A stretch of DNA of 64,000 bases from JAYENK01 sp034722035. Its GTDB lineage: Bacteria > Patescibacteriota > Patescibacteriia > Patescibacteriales > UBA12075. The stretch lies in assembly GCA_034722035.1 (NCBI GenBank), contig JAYENK010000029.1, positions 21,445 to 85,444 on the forward strand, read 5' to 3'. Below are positions 40,096 through 50,213 of this stretch, piece after piece. Numbering within the stretch: position 1 is the stretch's first letter; each line of letters opens with the position of its first letter. The translations under genes and the position numbers were made by a program. The notes below the pieces were generated by a model. That model saw nothing but the letters and a program-made list of their open reading frames with translations. It searched no databases and was not told the origin of the DNA.

Positions 40096-40920
40096 ATGTC
40101 AAGTTTGATCCAAAAAACAATTAATATTTCCAAAAAATATAATATCAGCCCAAAACGTAGCAAGGGGCAGAATTTTTTGATTAATGAAAGTGTTTATAAT
40201 CAAATAGTTGAAGTGGCTGATTTGCAATACGAAGATATTGTTCTAGAAGTTGGGCCAGGGCTCGGATTTTTAACAGAAAAATTAGCAGAAAAAGTTAACA
40301 GAGTAGTTGCGGTAGAGCTGGATGATGGATTGACTGAGGTATTGCGGGCGAGATTAAAGGAGAAAGAGATTGGTAATGTTGAGGTAATTAATGAAGATGT
40401 ACTTAAAATTTTCAATTTTCAATTTTCAATTTTCAATTTTAAAATTATCGCGAATTTGCCGTATAATATTACTTCGATTTTTCTTAGAAAAGTTTTGGAG
40501 TTGGAAAATAAGCCTAAAAGCTTAACTTTGATGTTGCAAAAAGAAGTTGCGAAGCGGATTACGGCAGAGCCGGGAAAGATGAGTAAATTGACGGTTTCGG
40601 TTCAGTTTTACGCGGACGCAGAGATTCTTTTTAATGTACCTAAGACAGATTTTTGGCCTGAGCCCAAGGTGGACAGTGCAGTAATTGAGTTAAAAATAAA
40701 AAGTAAAAAGTATAAAGTAGATGATAAGAGGTTTTTTCAACTGGTGCGGATTGGCTTTAGCGCAAGGCGGAAGAAACTTAAGAATAATTTGGCGAGCGGT
40801 TATCAGATAAAGGCGGAAGAAGCGGGAGAAAGACTAAAATTAGCTAATTTAAATCCAGATTGTCGCGCTCAAGATTTAGGCGTACAAGATTGGATAAAAT
40901 TACTTGGTTATTTTAGTTGA
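40096..40920 (+). CDS. rsmA: 16S rRNA dimethyladenosine transferase RsmA/KsgA
   Basis: RsmA methylates two adjacent adenines in helix 45 of 16S rRNA using SAM. Motif I EVGPGLGFLTEKL begins near residue 51, motif IV NLPYN near 120, and the C-terminal region PKVDSAVIEL and RIGFSARRKKLKNNL are family signatures. Four tandem 7-base units (TTTTCAA, 40409-40436) inside the gene give NFQFSIFNFKI at about residues 105-116, just ahead of motif IV. 274 residues is normal. It ends with TGA. Confidence 0.95.
   Translation: MSSLIQKTINISKKYNISPKRSKGQNFLINESVYNQIVEVADLQYEDIVLEVGPGLGFLTEKLAEKVNRVVAVELDDGLTEVLRARLKEKEIGNVEVINEDVLKIFNFQFSIFNFKIIANLPYNITSIFLRKVLELENKPKSLTLMLQKEVAKRITAEPGKMSKLTVSVQFYADAEILFNVPKTDFWPEPKVDSAVIELKIKSKKYKVDDKRFFQLVRIGFSARRKKLKNNLASGYQIKAEEAGERLKLANLNPDCRAQDLGVQDWIKLLGYFS
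40405..40446 (+). repeat. Tandem TTTTCAA repeats inside rsmA
   Basis: Four complete 7-base TTTTCAA units flanked by AAAATT on each side lie in frame between the motif III and motif IV regions of the enzyme. The count is not a multiple of three times the unit, so changes in copy number would shift the frame. Confidence 0.65.
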
Positions 40921-40927
40921 TTTATGT

Positions 40928-40933
40928 TATAAT
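40928..40933 (+). promoter_or_regulatory. -10 element of the 40999 gene
   Basis: TATAAT in TATGTTATAATTAAC, 8 bases after the rsmA stop; the start would be about 60 bases before the ATG at 40999. An AT-rich dispersed repeat (TAATTTTTAATTCTTAATTAA) lies in the leader. Confidence 0.4.
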
Positions 40934-40998
40934 TAACATAAGCTGTTGATTACTTTACCAGATAAATAATTTTTAATTCTTAATTAAATCTCTCCCCC

Positions 40999-41691
40999 AT
41001 GCCTGAAAATTACTCAGAACAAACCAATACACCAGAAGATTCTATTTCCGGTCATTTTGTTAAGCTAAAAACAAGTCAGAAGGTTGCTTTTGTAGTCCTG
41101 GCTTTTTTTGCTGTTTTTGTATTTGGCGCTTGGGTGGTTCAGCTGAAAAATAGCATAGTTTCGCCTTTGGCACGTCCCGCTGCGGTAGCGACTGATAACT
41201 CAAATAACGCAAGTATTTGCACCGGCCCGAATTGTACTGACGGTACAATAGAAGAATTAAAAGCAAAAGACACAGACAAAGACGGATTAAATGATTATGA
41301 GGAACTGGAAATATATAAAACTTCACCTTATTTAGAGGACAGTGACAGTGATGGTTTCAGTGATTACGAGGAAGTGCAGTCGGATAATGACCCCAATTGT
41401 CCGGATGGGGCAAATTGTGGTTCGGTTCCGGTGCCAAACAGTTCTAAAGAATTAATTGAGACTGATTTAAGTTTGCCGGAGCAGAATTTAGGCGTAGATC
41501 CATCGATTTTTGCCAAAGATAGCGTTGTACTCGAAAATATTTTACTCGGACAAAGCGATGTTGAATCTTTGCGCGCGCTTTTGCTTCAGTCCGGTATGGA
41601 CGAAAATTTGCTTGGACAAATTAATGATAAGGATTTAATGAAATATTATGAAGATACGCTTAGTTCAATGAATGAGGCGAGCGTAAAGTAA
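40999..41691 (+). CDS. Membrane-anchored protein with calcium-type repeats
   Basis: The 230-residue protein has one membrane helix (residues 30-50, VAFVVLAFFAVFVFGAWVV), then outside the cell Asp-rich thrombospondin-3/EF-hand-like repeats (KDTDKDGLNDYEELE, SDSDGFSDYEEVQSDND) near 90-130 and two Cys pairs. The last 80 residues are acidic and helical. It precedes the giant secreted protein by 28 bases and is probably on the same transcript, so it may help anchor or fold it. I do not recognise a specific family. Confidence 0.7.
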   Translation: MPENYSEQTNTPEDSISGHFVKLKTSQKVAFVVLAFFAVFVFGAWVVQLKNSIVSPLARPAAVATDNSNNASICTGPNCTDGTIEELKAKDTDKDGLNDYEELEIYKTSPYLEDSDSDGFSDYEEVQSDNDPNCPDGANCGSVPVPNSSKELIETDLSLPEQNLGVDPSIFAKDSVVLENILLGQSDVESLRALLLQSGMDENLLGQINDKDLMKYYEDTLSSMNEASVK

Positions 41692-41719
41692 ATAAACAAA
41701 TTCATAAAATTATATATAC

Positions 41720-44700
41720 ATGAAAAATTTTGTTAAGTTTAAAAAAAATATAACAGTTTTATTTACTTTAATGTTTTTGTTTGCAACTTGCTTGGTATTT
41801 GGTCCTAATGTTGTTTTCGCGGATTCTTTTTTTGATTCTTTCTTGGGTCCGCCGGCAATTGAGACAAAAGATACTAGGTTAAAAAGATTGATTAGTGGAA
41901 TTGACAAAAGTAATAAAGCCAAGGAAAAAGAAGATAAAGTTAAGCAAAATCTTGGGTCTAAATTGTATTACAGCACTCTAAGTAAGGCCTTAGGTATGAT
42001 TGCTTATGATACTGCTACTTGGATTGGTTCCGGTGGTGAGGGTCAAAAGCCATTGTTTATTAAGGAAGGCTGGAGAGAATATTTGGTGAATGTAAGCGAT
42101 AATGCGGCTGGTAAATTTATAGAAACATTAGGGAAAGAAAACGGCTATCTTGAGTTTGATCTTTGTGAGCCAAGTTTTGCCGGTAAATTCTCAATCAATT
42201 TGGGTCTTCATAGCAAGTACAGTGGTCGAGATAAGCCTGCCTGTACTTTTTCTGAAATGAGAGATAACTGGGAAGCTGAATTAAATCGTCCTGATTTTTT
42301 AAGTCGGTTTAAAACCGTGTTTAAGCCAGAATCTAATGATGTTGGCATTGCTTTATCGGCTCACACTAAGATTATTGAAGAGCAGGCAATTAGCTTAAGG
42401 TTTAAATCGCTTGAGCGTGAGGAAGGTGATTCTTGGCTTGATGTGCGAGATATTGCCGGAGACCTAAAAAGTCCTCCTGGTTGGGCTAAACGAGAAGCCA
42501 ATGATTTAAAAGGACCACTGATAGATAATTTTGGACAGATATCTGGTGATATTTTAGTTGACGCAGCTAACATATTTCTTAATCAATTAGCAATTACTGC
42601 GATTAACAACTTGATGCGCTCGTTGGGGCGTGATTTAGATACTTATACTTCGCCTTATTCTTGGGATAATCCAGACGCCGGACCAATCCGGGGCGGAATA
42701 GTGGCCGCCAAAGAACGTTTCCGTAAAATTATTGAGCCGATATTCGATGTACGTGGAGATTATAATATTTTGAGCGAATTGTCAGTTTGTCCGGATCCGA
42801 ATAAAGCTGGTCCGACTAATTGTGTTTTGGACGATCAATTTCAAAGCGCGATTGAGGCTAAGTTAACTGTAGCGGAAGCGATGGAGGAGGGATATCTAAA
42901 AAAAGACGGCGTGTTTGGGTTTTTGTCCGGGAACGATTTAGAGCCAAATTATATTGAGGGCTACCCTTATCGTAGTATGAAAATACTGCGCAAATTTCGA
43001 ATAATTCCGGTTGGTTGGGAATTAGCCGCGCAATATATCGCCGAGCACCCCGAGGACGTTGGCGGGGTTAAGACTTTGGAAGATTTAGTTGTTTGTTATG
43101 ACGGCAATGACCCACATATCGGACAAGATGATTATCAAGAAGTTTGGTGTAAGGGTTTGGTTGATCCAAATTGGGTTTTAAAGGCGCCGCTTAATTATTG
43201 TGGGCGTGAAGGTCCTGGTCCGGAGATAGTGAGCGAGGAAGTGCTCGGCAGTGGTGAAGATAGCTATTTATCTATTAAACGCAATGAAAATTATTGCGCC
43301 GATGAGCAGGCTTGTATCCAGGAGAATCAGGATGGCTCTTGTGAATACTATGGTTATTGCACGGAAGAACGGCGCAAATGGGATTTTGACGGGGAAAGTT
43401 GTAATCCTTTATATAATACTTGTCAAACTTATCGTTCTAGCGGCGGACAAACCGTTTCTTATTTGAATAATACGTTAGACTATGGTTCTTGCGGCGCGGA
43501 TAATGCCGGTTGTTTGGCTTATTGTGAGGAATACGATAATGTGAATAATTTTAAGTGTAATGGCGTGAATGACGCTATTTTGCGGGCTGACGCCGGCATT
43601 GAAGCTTGCGATTATTCGAGCGAAGGATGTCATGAATTTATCCGTTTTAAACCAGGACTTGGTTCTAATTTACTTATTAATTCAAGTTTTGAAGATTATG
43701 ATGGAATTGCCAATAATGATGACGGAGGAAATATTGATAATGTGGCTGAGATTGGTCTAGGGGATTGGGAAATAATAAGTGAAGCCTATATTGGGAATTC
43801 TGCTTTACATTTAATGGGTGTTCTTGATTTAAGTGATGTTTTTGGACCAGATAGTTGGATGGTTGGCGGGCAAGGTTATACTTTTTCTTTTTATGCAAAA
43901 GATTGTAGTGCCAATGCTGATGATACCGCTGGTTTGGGCGTGAATGGAGACGATGAAACAATCACAATTGCCTCTCATCCGGATTGGCGTTTTTACACTT
44001 TGTCCAAGGTTTTTTCGGATGATGTTAATACTCCGACTCTAAATATTAAGTTTAATATAAATGACACTTGTGATATTGACGGGTTAAAATTAGAAATGGG
44101 AGCTGAGGCAACTGTTTGGAGTGACTACAGGGATAATGGTTTGGTTTATCAAAAATTAGCGCCGGATCATTTGACTTGTGATGGAGATAGTGATCCATCA
44201 GAATGTAGTCGTTTTGTGCGAGAATGCACAATTGGTGAGTTTGGCTGCGATCTTTATACAGCGCAGTCCGATGGGATGACTATTCCGGCTCGAGTGGCGA
44301 ATGATGATTATTGTCCGGGAGCGTGTGTTGGTTATGACGAATATGTTCAGCGTTCAAGTAGTTTTGATTCGGAAACACTTAAAAAAATTATTCCAAATAC
44401 AGCCAGAAATTGCAACGCGCAGGCGGTTGGCTGTGATGAATTTACTAATTTAGATAGAATCGGTGAGGGTGCAGAAGCGCGTGAGTATTATAGCGAGCTT
44501 AAACAGTGTGTGATTGAAACCGAGGAAACACCTAATCCGGATTGTAGCGCTTTTTATACTTGGGAAGGAAGTTCGGAAACCGGTTATCAACTCAGGGTAT
44601 TTAGACTCAAGGCGGATGGAAGTGGAGAGCCGATTTTGACTAATAACGGGCTATACAATGATTTGGATTGTGCATCAACGACGTATGATTTGGAAATAAA

Positions 44701-47700
44701 TCCAATGTGCCGTGAGTTCTATGATCCAAGCGGAGAACGTTTCTATGAGTTTTTACCCTATGTGATTACTTGCAGTAATAATTGCCATCCTTATCGGCGT
44801 AGTGTTAAAAATATTTTACCCAGTATAGTCGAGGCTTTTGCTCTTTGCCAGTCTGATTGTGGCGGTAATCCATTGTGTTTAGTAGAATGTAGTAATACAG
44901 ATGACTGTAATATTGACAGCGGAAGCAGAATATGCGAGTTTGACGATGGAAAAGCGGTATATTGTAAAGATGGCGGTCTATGGCGGTACGACCATCAATC
45001 TTGTCTTTATCAGGCGATTCCGGATGAGGGGGTAAAATGCAACGCAAGCGCGGCTGGTTGCCGTGAATATACCGGCCCTAGCGGGTATAATATCCGGCGA
45101 TTGTTTGCAGATAATTTTGAGTCAGGTCATACCGATGATTGGACCGGTCTAAATACGATTGAACCCAGTAGCGAATCACTTTTGGTTGGTGGCCATTCTC
45201 TTTATGTTAACAATCCCGGTGCGAGCACTTCTAAAGACGTACACACAATAGTACGGACAGGCAAAACTTATATTTTGCGTTTTATTGCACGTAGTCCGCT
45301 TGATCAAATAATAACAGCTTATTTTGCTTCCACCACTGCTTCGGGGGCTGATATTGCAACAACCAGTTTTAACGGTCAGGCTGAGATAGACTCTGAGTGG
45401 CAAATTTTTGAGCTTAATTCCAATATAATTGAGCGTGATATTTGGGGAGAGGAAGTGTTAATAATAGCGGGAACAGACGAATTTTATATTGATGATATTC
45501 AATTAATTGAAGTAACGGACCGATATTATTTAATTACCGATCCTTGGAATACGCCGGATGTTTGTTATAAGGACATATTTGGCAATGGTCAAGGAGAGGA
45601 TTTTAATCTTGGCTGTGAGATTTACATCGACAGGGACGATAATATTAATTATATTCATAGTTTTTCCAATTTATGCCAGGATGACGCGGTTGGCTGTGAG
45701 CTTATGATTGATACAAATAATTATGATGATAGCGCCAGTTCAACTTGGTTTGGTAGTGAGCAAGCAGATTGTGATGTTGCGATAAATGATGATTGTCGCG
45801 AAGTAGAGGAAGATGAATATAAATATGTAGTGTATAATTCGGATAAATTATGCAATTCTACAGAAAAAGGTTGCCAGCTTTTAGGCAGCCCATATAATTA
45901 TGAAGATACAACCCTATATTCGTCCGTATATTTGAAAAATGATCCTAATGAGTATGGTCGGATTTTATGTGAATATCAGGATGAAAATTGCGCGGCCTGG
46001 ACTATGAATAATTCGTCTGATTATTTTAAAGATCCGGGGGATATGGTTTGTGAGTGGCGAACCGAAGCAAGTGGAAATATAAGTAATTCAGCCTGGTATA
46101 AAAAGAAAATTAAGCGTTGTGACGAGAATGATAATGGAAGTATTGAATTGCTTGAAACCAGTGTTTGTCAGAATGATAATGACTGTAGTGCTGGCTTTTG
46201 TATTCTTGATGAAAATAATCATCCTTGTGAGTTTGATAAGCTTAAAACAATTGGCTATGGCGGATATGGCAATGTAATTTCTCAGCCAACTATGGATGGC
46301 GATAATAATTGGGTCGGGCTTTGTCCGGCTGATGAATCCGGTTGCAGTGAATACATCGATCCAATCTCTCGTTTTAATCCAAACACTATATTTAACGCGT
46401 CTTTTGCCGATCTTGATGGCGATGGCAATCCCGCTGATGGTTGGAGTGGTAGTTCGCAAAGAGTAGATGTTGAGCCTTATACCCTGTATCGATTTGGCGG
46501 AAAAGGTACCGGTGATTCGATTTTGGATTGTGACAATCCTATTTATTGGCTTTCGACAGACAATATGCTTAACGATACGACAAATCCGCGTACGTTTAAT
46601 ATTGGCGCTATCTATCAAAGTCGTTTAGTCTATACAGACTCTAATACTGTTTGTACAACATCGGTAGAAAATGCGACTGAAGTAGATGGTAGAGAAATTG
46701 AATTGCGTGAAGTTGTTGTTGATTATCAGCTTCAGCAAGAACTTGATCAAGGAAGTTGTACCGGTTTAGTGGAATATGATAATGGATGCGTTTTATTTAA
46801 TAAAAGAACTTTTGATAAAGATGGGTGCAATGAGCTTGATTCTGATGCGGATCATTCGATTGGCTCAACTACGTCCGCACCACCGGTGGCAGGAGTGGTT
46901 GACGCGGACAATGATTCAAATGTTGTTCTAAAAGTTACACCTAATCGGATCTGTGATAAATGGTTGGCCTGCAAATCATATGTAAAAGAAGATGAGGAAA
47001 CTATTTGTTATGACCTTGGGCTTTGTGATAGTTTGAATCGGAGCGGTAACTGTGATTCCTTTGTTATAGAAAAGAAGAAAAATCAAAGTTACGCACTTTT
47101 TGATGGTGGGTATTTTGCCAATAAAAGCGGGTATTCGCTTAGTGGCTTAATGGACAGTCAATTTGAAACCGATTACTATCCTGTGGGAGAAATGGAGCAA
47201 GTTGGTAATGTTGCTCAAGTGGCGAATGGGGGTTTTGAAGTTTACGGTGATAATAATTATCCGATAAGCTGGATGCCTGTTAATTCCAGTTGGGACGAAA
47301 ATGATTTTCGCGTAATTAGCAATCCTTTTGGCTCTGAAAGAGAGAGTATTGAACGCGCCCTCAAAGGCAGAAGTTTCTTAAAACTCGGTTTTAGCCATAT
47401 GGCCGTTTCCGAATTCATTAACGTGGAGCAGAATACGGAATATACCCTTTCCGCTTTTATTAATACCATAAATTTGTATGAAGGCGAGGCCAGGATCAGC
47501 GTTCAAAAATATGATTGTTCCGGTTCTAGGCAGGGTGGTAGCTTTGATGTTCACGGCGCATCTTTGTCGTCAGGAGAAAAATGGACATTTGTTTCGGGAC
47601 GATTTAATATTTTAGGAACGGCAAATCGGATCAAGTTAACCTTGTATGTCGATTCACCCGGGGACGTAGAAGGAAATTTTTATTTTGATGATATAAAATT

Positions 47701-49999
47701 GCGTCCGGCTCTAAATGTACGAGATATTATTGCTAGTGGAAACACTCAATATGTTTCTCAGACTTGCCGCTTATATCCAAAAGATGATGCTTTGTCTTGT
47801 GAATATTTTGAGGAATCGGGCATTAAAAATAAAGGCATATACGGTTATTGTCTGGAATATGATCGCGCGCCCGGTTCTAAGGACACTTGCATTTTGTGGT
47901 ATCCGGTGGACAGGGTTAAAGGTGATGGGATTGAAGGGGGGGCTGGTTATAACGGGAAAATGCCGGTTTATTATTGTACAGACGCAATTCCTATTTTTGG
48001 TTTTCAAGGAGAATGGAAAGATTGGCTTGTTCCGAAGGGTGGGAGTTGTGGTGACATTATTATAAATAACGATCGTTTTAACGCGTATATGAATACGGAT
48101 GAACCAGATGGATTGACTGGTGGTGGATGCGACGGTGATTACGGCGGTCTTCGCAATCGTCCTCCAGGTTGGGGTGGGGGCACGTTTAATGATTGTCCAG
48201 GAAATTGTGCTGATACCAGGCAAAGCGACTATCTTTTGCCTAGTCCAATAACTACAGATGCAAACGACAGATCATGGTATTATTTATCTTTTTATAATGA
48301 CCATTTGTCTGACGACGTTCTTGAGTCCGGCGACTCGAACTGGAGTGTTTATAATGATAATGGTTTTGAGTTTCGCATTGAAAAACCGGATTCTTTCCGG
48401 ACCGGATATATGTGTACGGAATTTAGCAGAACCGTTGGCTCCCTCGGTCGTAATAAATTTTGGAATGGCCGGGTTCGTGAGTGCAGTGATTATACTTTTT
48501 TTTGTCAAAAGGGTTTTCCAATTGAAGAGTCTGTTTGCAGTTATATAACTGACGATGCTCCTTTTGGATCGGCAATAATAACCGGAGATTTAAACGAAAT
48601 AGTAAATCCCCAGAAATGGGATTTATTACTTTATCAAAAAGAGGACTACTCTGAAGATCATATGGGCCGATATCATACATCATCACAAATACAGAAGCTG
48701 TTTGCTCAAAGTTACGGAATCTGGAAATGGGATGGGAATAGATATACGAAAGATGAAAGAAATAACTGGGGTCCGCCGGGAGTTAACGAAGAGCCGAATA
48801 ACGGTTTGTGTGGCGGAACCGGGGCTATGGGGTCAAGAAATTTATTTAGCGGTGATATTTTTCACGCTTTTCAAAACGGAGTTGTAAATGAGGATTTCCC
48901 CGCCACCTTTGCCAAGCCGAATCGTGCTGAAGATTTTTACAATTATTCTGATGGGTCCTTTTCCAATCCAAATATGGAGCCTTTAGCAAAAGCTAATCGT
49001 AGTGTTATTTTTGTGCATTCTAACAGTTTAAATGACCAATTAAGCCTGGGTATATTTCACGGTTCGCCCGATAGTAACTCTGACAATGGAAACGTTGATT
49101 TTACTTTTAGCTCAATTACTCCAGGTAATAGGGTTGCGGTTACGGATGACCCCGGAGATGCTAGTAATTCTGGTATAGCAATTAATGGTGGATTGAATAA
49201 TGGTGCAGTGTGGAATTGGAATTACGGAGCATCTTGCACGGACGGTGGCATGATTGAAATGCCAAGTAGCGACTGGTCAGTAACAATTGATCCTGATTTT
49301 ATAGCTGGTATCGACGAGTGGGTTTTGTTTTATATAGATTCCAATGATAACCTTGAAAGTGTGAACCTTAATATGAATCGTACACTGACAATTTATAGTA
49401 TGATGGCATCAGGTGACTATTGTTCGATTATTCCAATAGTTGAAAACATAAAAGTGAATAAAAATGATACTGGCAATGTAACTCTTGGAGATTCTAATGA
49501 TATTATTAATTTGACTTTTAATTCCATTATTGACAGTCAACAACTTCCTTTGGTGATGTACGCGATTGATTGGGGGGACAGCAAGACGGTGGTTAGCGGA
49601 ACGGAAATGCGGGATAAACCAAACGAAGACAATCCTCATTCTCTGTATCATTTATATAGCTATTGGGAACTTCGTTCAAAATGGGCGGTTGATCAAGATC
49701 CTGAAGATGAAAATAGAGTTTACTGCGGTAGTGCGAATAATGAAGCAATGAATTTTGATGACGCGGGAAGTGGATACACTTGTGGCGGTAATAATTGCTG
49801 TGTAATAAAACCAAAAGTTAAAATAAAAGATAATTGGGGTTGGTGTAGTTGTAATGCGCCTGACCCAGTTGCAAATTGTGATGCTGCAGGAGAAAACTGT
49901 ACAGACGTTGACGATTTAAATCCAGGCTGTCAAATTAATAATTGTACTAATGATTATAATTGGGAGCCGTTTGGGCATTATATTGTGGTTACGGAGTGA
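41720..49999 (+). CDS. Giant secreted Cys-rich protein (2,759 aa)
   Basis: A signal peptide (cleavage after VVFA near residue 37) leads into a conserved-looking helical N-terminal 450 residues, then a very long Cys-rich region. A motif C-x5-G-C recurs at about residues 591, 631, 836, 897, 1106, 1319, 1377 and 1534 (CGADNAGC, CTIGEFGC, CNAQAVGC, CNASAAGC, CQDDAVGC, CNSTEKGC and others). Interspersed are jelly-roll modules reading N..FE...W and ending in a (D)DI.L strand (about 655-790, 1118-1255, 1830-1990), typical of carbohydrate binding. The end is rich in Asp, Asn and Gly. No anchor is seen. It opens the region leading to the T4SS-like genes and is a strong candidate for a cell-surface adhesin or appendage component. 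Function unknown. Confidence 0.8.
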   Translation: MKNFVKFKKNITVLFTLMFLFATCLVFGPNVVFADSFFDSFLGPPAIETKDTRLKRLISGIDKSNKAKEKEDKVKQNLGSKLYYSTLSKALGMIAYDTATWIGSGGEGQKPLFIKEGWREYLVNVSDNAAGKFIETLGKENGYLEFDLCEPSFAGKFSINLGLHSKYSGRDKPACTFSEMRDNWEAELNRPDFLSRFKTVFKPESNDVGIALSAHTKIIEEQAISLRFKSLEREEGDSWLDVRDIAGDLKSPPGWAKREANDLKGPLIDNFGQISGDILVDAANIFLNQLAITAINNLMRSLGRDLDTYTSPYSWDNPDAGPIRGGIVAAKERFRKIIEPIFDVRGDYNILSELSVCPDPNKAGPTNCVLDDQFQSAIEAKLTVAEAMEEGYLKKDGVFGFLSGNDLEPNYIEGYPYRSMKILRKFRIIPVGWELAAQYIAEHPEDVGGVKTLEDLVVCYDGNDPHIGQDDYQEVWCKGLVDPNWVLKAPLNYCGREGPGPEIVSEEVLGSGEDSYLSIKRNENYCADEQACIQENQDGSCEYYGYCTEERRKWDFDGESCNPLYNTCQTYRSSGGQTVSYLNNTLDYGSCGADNAGCLAYCEEYDNVNNFKCNGVNDAILRADAGIEACDYSSEGCHEFIRFKPGLGSNLLINSSFEDYDGIANNDDGGNIDNVAEIGLGDWEIISEAYIGNSALHLMGVLDLSDVFGPDSWMVGGQGYTFSFYAKDCSANADDTAGLGVNGDDETITIASHPDWRFYTLSKVFSDDVNTPTLNIKFNINDTCDIDGLKLEMGAEATVWSDYRDNGLVYQKLAPDHLTCDGDSDPSECSRFVRECTIGEFGCDLYTAQSDGMTIPARVANDDYCPGACVGYDEYVQRSSSFDSETLKKIIPNTARNCNAQAVGCDEFTNLDRIGEGAEAREYYSELKQCVIETEETPNPDCSAFYTWEGSSETGYQLRVFRLKADGSGEPILTNNGLYNDLDCASTTYDLEINPMCREFYDPSGERFYEFLPYVITCSNNCHPYRRSVKNILPSIVEAFALCQSDCGGNPLCLVECSNTDDCNIDSGSRICEFDDGKAVYCKDGGLWRYDHQSCLYQAIPDEGVKCNASAAGCREYTGPSGYNIRRLFADNFESGHTDDWTGLNTIEPSSESLLVGGHSLYVNNPGASTSKDVHTIVRTGKTYILRFIARSPLDQIITAYFASTTASGADIATTSFNGQAEIDSEWQIFELNSNIIERDIWGEEVLIIAGTDEFYIDDIQLIEVTDRYYLITDPWNTPDVCYKDIFGNGQGEDFNLGCEIYIDRDDNINYIHSFSNLCQDDAVGCELMIDTNNYDDSASSTWFGSEQADCDVAINDDCREVEEDEYKYVVYNSDKLCNSTEKGCQLLGSPYNYEDTTLYSSVYLKNDPNEYGRILCEYQDENCAAWTMNNSSDYFKDPGDMVCEWRTEASGNISNSAWYKKKIKRCDENDNGSIELLETSVCQNDNDCSAGFCILDENNHPCEFDKLKTIGYGGYGNVISQPTMDGDNNWVGLCPADESGCSEYIDPISRFNPNTIFNASFADLDGDGNPADGWSGSSQRVDVEPYTLYRFGGKGTGDSILDCDNPIYWLSTDNMLNDTTNPRTFNIGAIYQSRLVYTDSNTVCTTSVENATEVDGREIELREVVVDYQLQQELDQGSCTGLVEYDNGCVLFNKRTFDKDGCNELDSDADHSIGSTTSAPPVAGVVDADNDSNVVLKVTPNRICDKWLACKSYVKEDEETICYDLGLCDSLNRSGNCDSFVIEKKKNQSYALFDGGYFANKSGYSLSGLMDSQFETDYYPVGEMEQVGNVAQVANGGFEVYGDNNYPISWMPVNSSWDENDFRVISNPFGSERESIERALKGRSFLKLGFSHMAVSEFINVEQNTEYTLSAFINTINLYEGEARISVQKYDCSGSRQGGSFDVHGASLSSGEKWTFVSGRFNILGTANRIKLTLYVDSPGDVEGNFYFDDIKLRPALNVRDIIASGNTQYVSQTCRLYPKDDALSCEYFEESGIKNKGIYGYCLEYDRAPGSKDTCILWYPVDRVKGDGIEGGAGYNGKMPVYYCTDAIPIFGFQGEWKDWLVPKGGSCGDIIINNDRFNAYMNTDEPDGLTGGGCDGDYGGLRNRPPGWGGGTFNDCPGNCADTRQSDYLLPSPITTDANDRSWYYLSFYNDHLSDDVLESGDSNWSVYNDNGFEFRIEKPDSFRTGYMCTEFSRTVGSLGRNKFWNGRVRECSDYTFFCQKGFPIEESVCSYITDDAPFGSAIITGDLNEIVNPQKWDLLLYQKEDYSEDHMGRYHTSSQIQKLFAQSYGIWKWDGNRYTKDERNNWGPPGVNEEPNNGLCGGTGAMGSRNLFSGDIFHAFQNGVVNEDFPATFAKPNRAEDFYNYSDGSFSNPNMEPLAKANRSVIFVHSNSLNDQLSLGIFHGSPDSNSDNGNVDFTFSSITPGNRVAVTDDPGDASNSGIAINGGLNNGAVWNWNYGASCTDGGMIEMPSSDWSVTIDPDFIAGIDEWVLFYIDSNDNLESVNLNMNRTLTIYSMMASGDYCSIIPIVENIKVNKNDTGNVTLGDSNDIINLTFNSIIDSQQLPLVMYAIDWGDSKTVVSGTEMRDKPNEDNPHSLYHLYSYWELRSKWAVDQDPEDENRVYCGSANNEAMNFDDAGSGYTCGGNNCCVIKPKVKIKDNWGWCSCNAPDPVANCDAAGENCTDVDDLNPGCQINNCTNDYNWEPFGHYIVVTE

Positions 50000-50070
50000 T
50001 TTTATTCAATTAAAAAAGCAATAAAAGTCCGTAGAAATTGGTATCATAAAACGTGATATCAAGATGATAA

Positions 50071-50123
50071 TTTGAGGTTCCAAATTGGCACCTCAAAGGT
50101 TATCACAGACTGTGATAACCTTT
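50071..50123. repeat. Two adjoining palindromes upstream of the ORF6N gene
   Basis: TTTGAGGTTCCAAATTGGCACCTCAAA (27 bases, mismatches only at one symmetric pair) ends where the next palindrome begins: AAAGGTTATCACA, GAC, TGTGATAACCTTT (13-bp perfect arms). A weaker one, GGTATCAT...GTGATATC, lies just upstream. They fill most of the 214-base gap 50000-50213. Confidence 0.65.
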
Positions 50124-50140
50124 AAAATAAAAAAAGGAGG

Positions 50141-50213
50141 ATGACAAATTTAATACCAATAGAAAAAATAGAAAATAGAAAATAGAATATATTATATTAG
50201 AGATAAAAAGGTT
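50141..50213 (+). other. Frameshifted 5' part of the ORF6N gene with 7-base tandem repeats
   Basis: ATG 50141, right after AAGGAGG, gives MTNLIPIEKIENRK and a stop. The bases ATAGAAA are tandemly repeated here (three units before TAT). Removing one unit would join this start to IYYIRDKKVMIDRDLAELY, the normal ORF6N N-terminus. So the start of the domain is out of frame in this copy, either a mutation or a phase-variable tract. Confidence 0.55.

Noticed and set aside
43677..43961. Several short antisense frames opposite the giant protein
   Set aside because: Low-complexity His/Asn or Tyr-rich products with no start signals; shadows of the real gene.
41720..49999. Conjugative relaxase or toxin domain in the giant protein
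   Set aside because: No HUH or catalytic nuclease motif seen; the Cys-rich and jelly-roll modules point to a surface protein.
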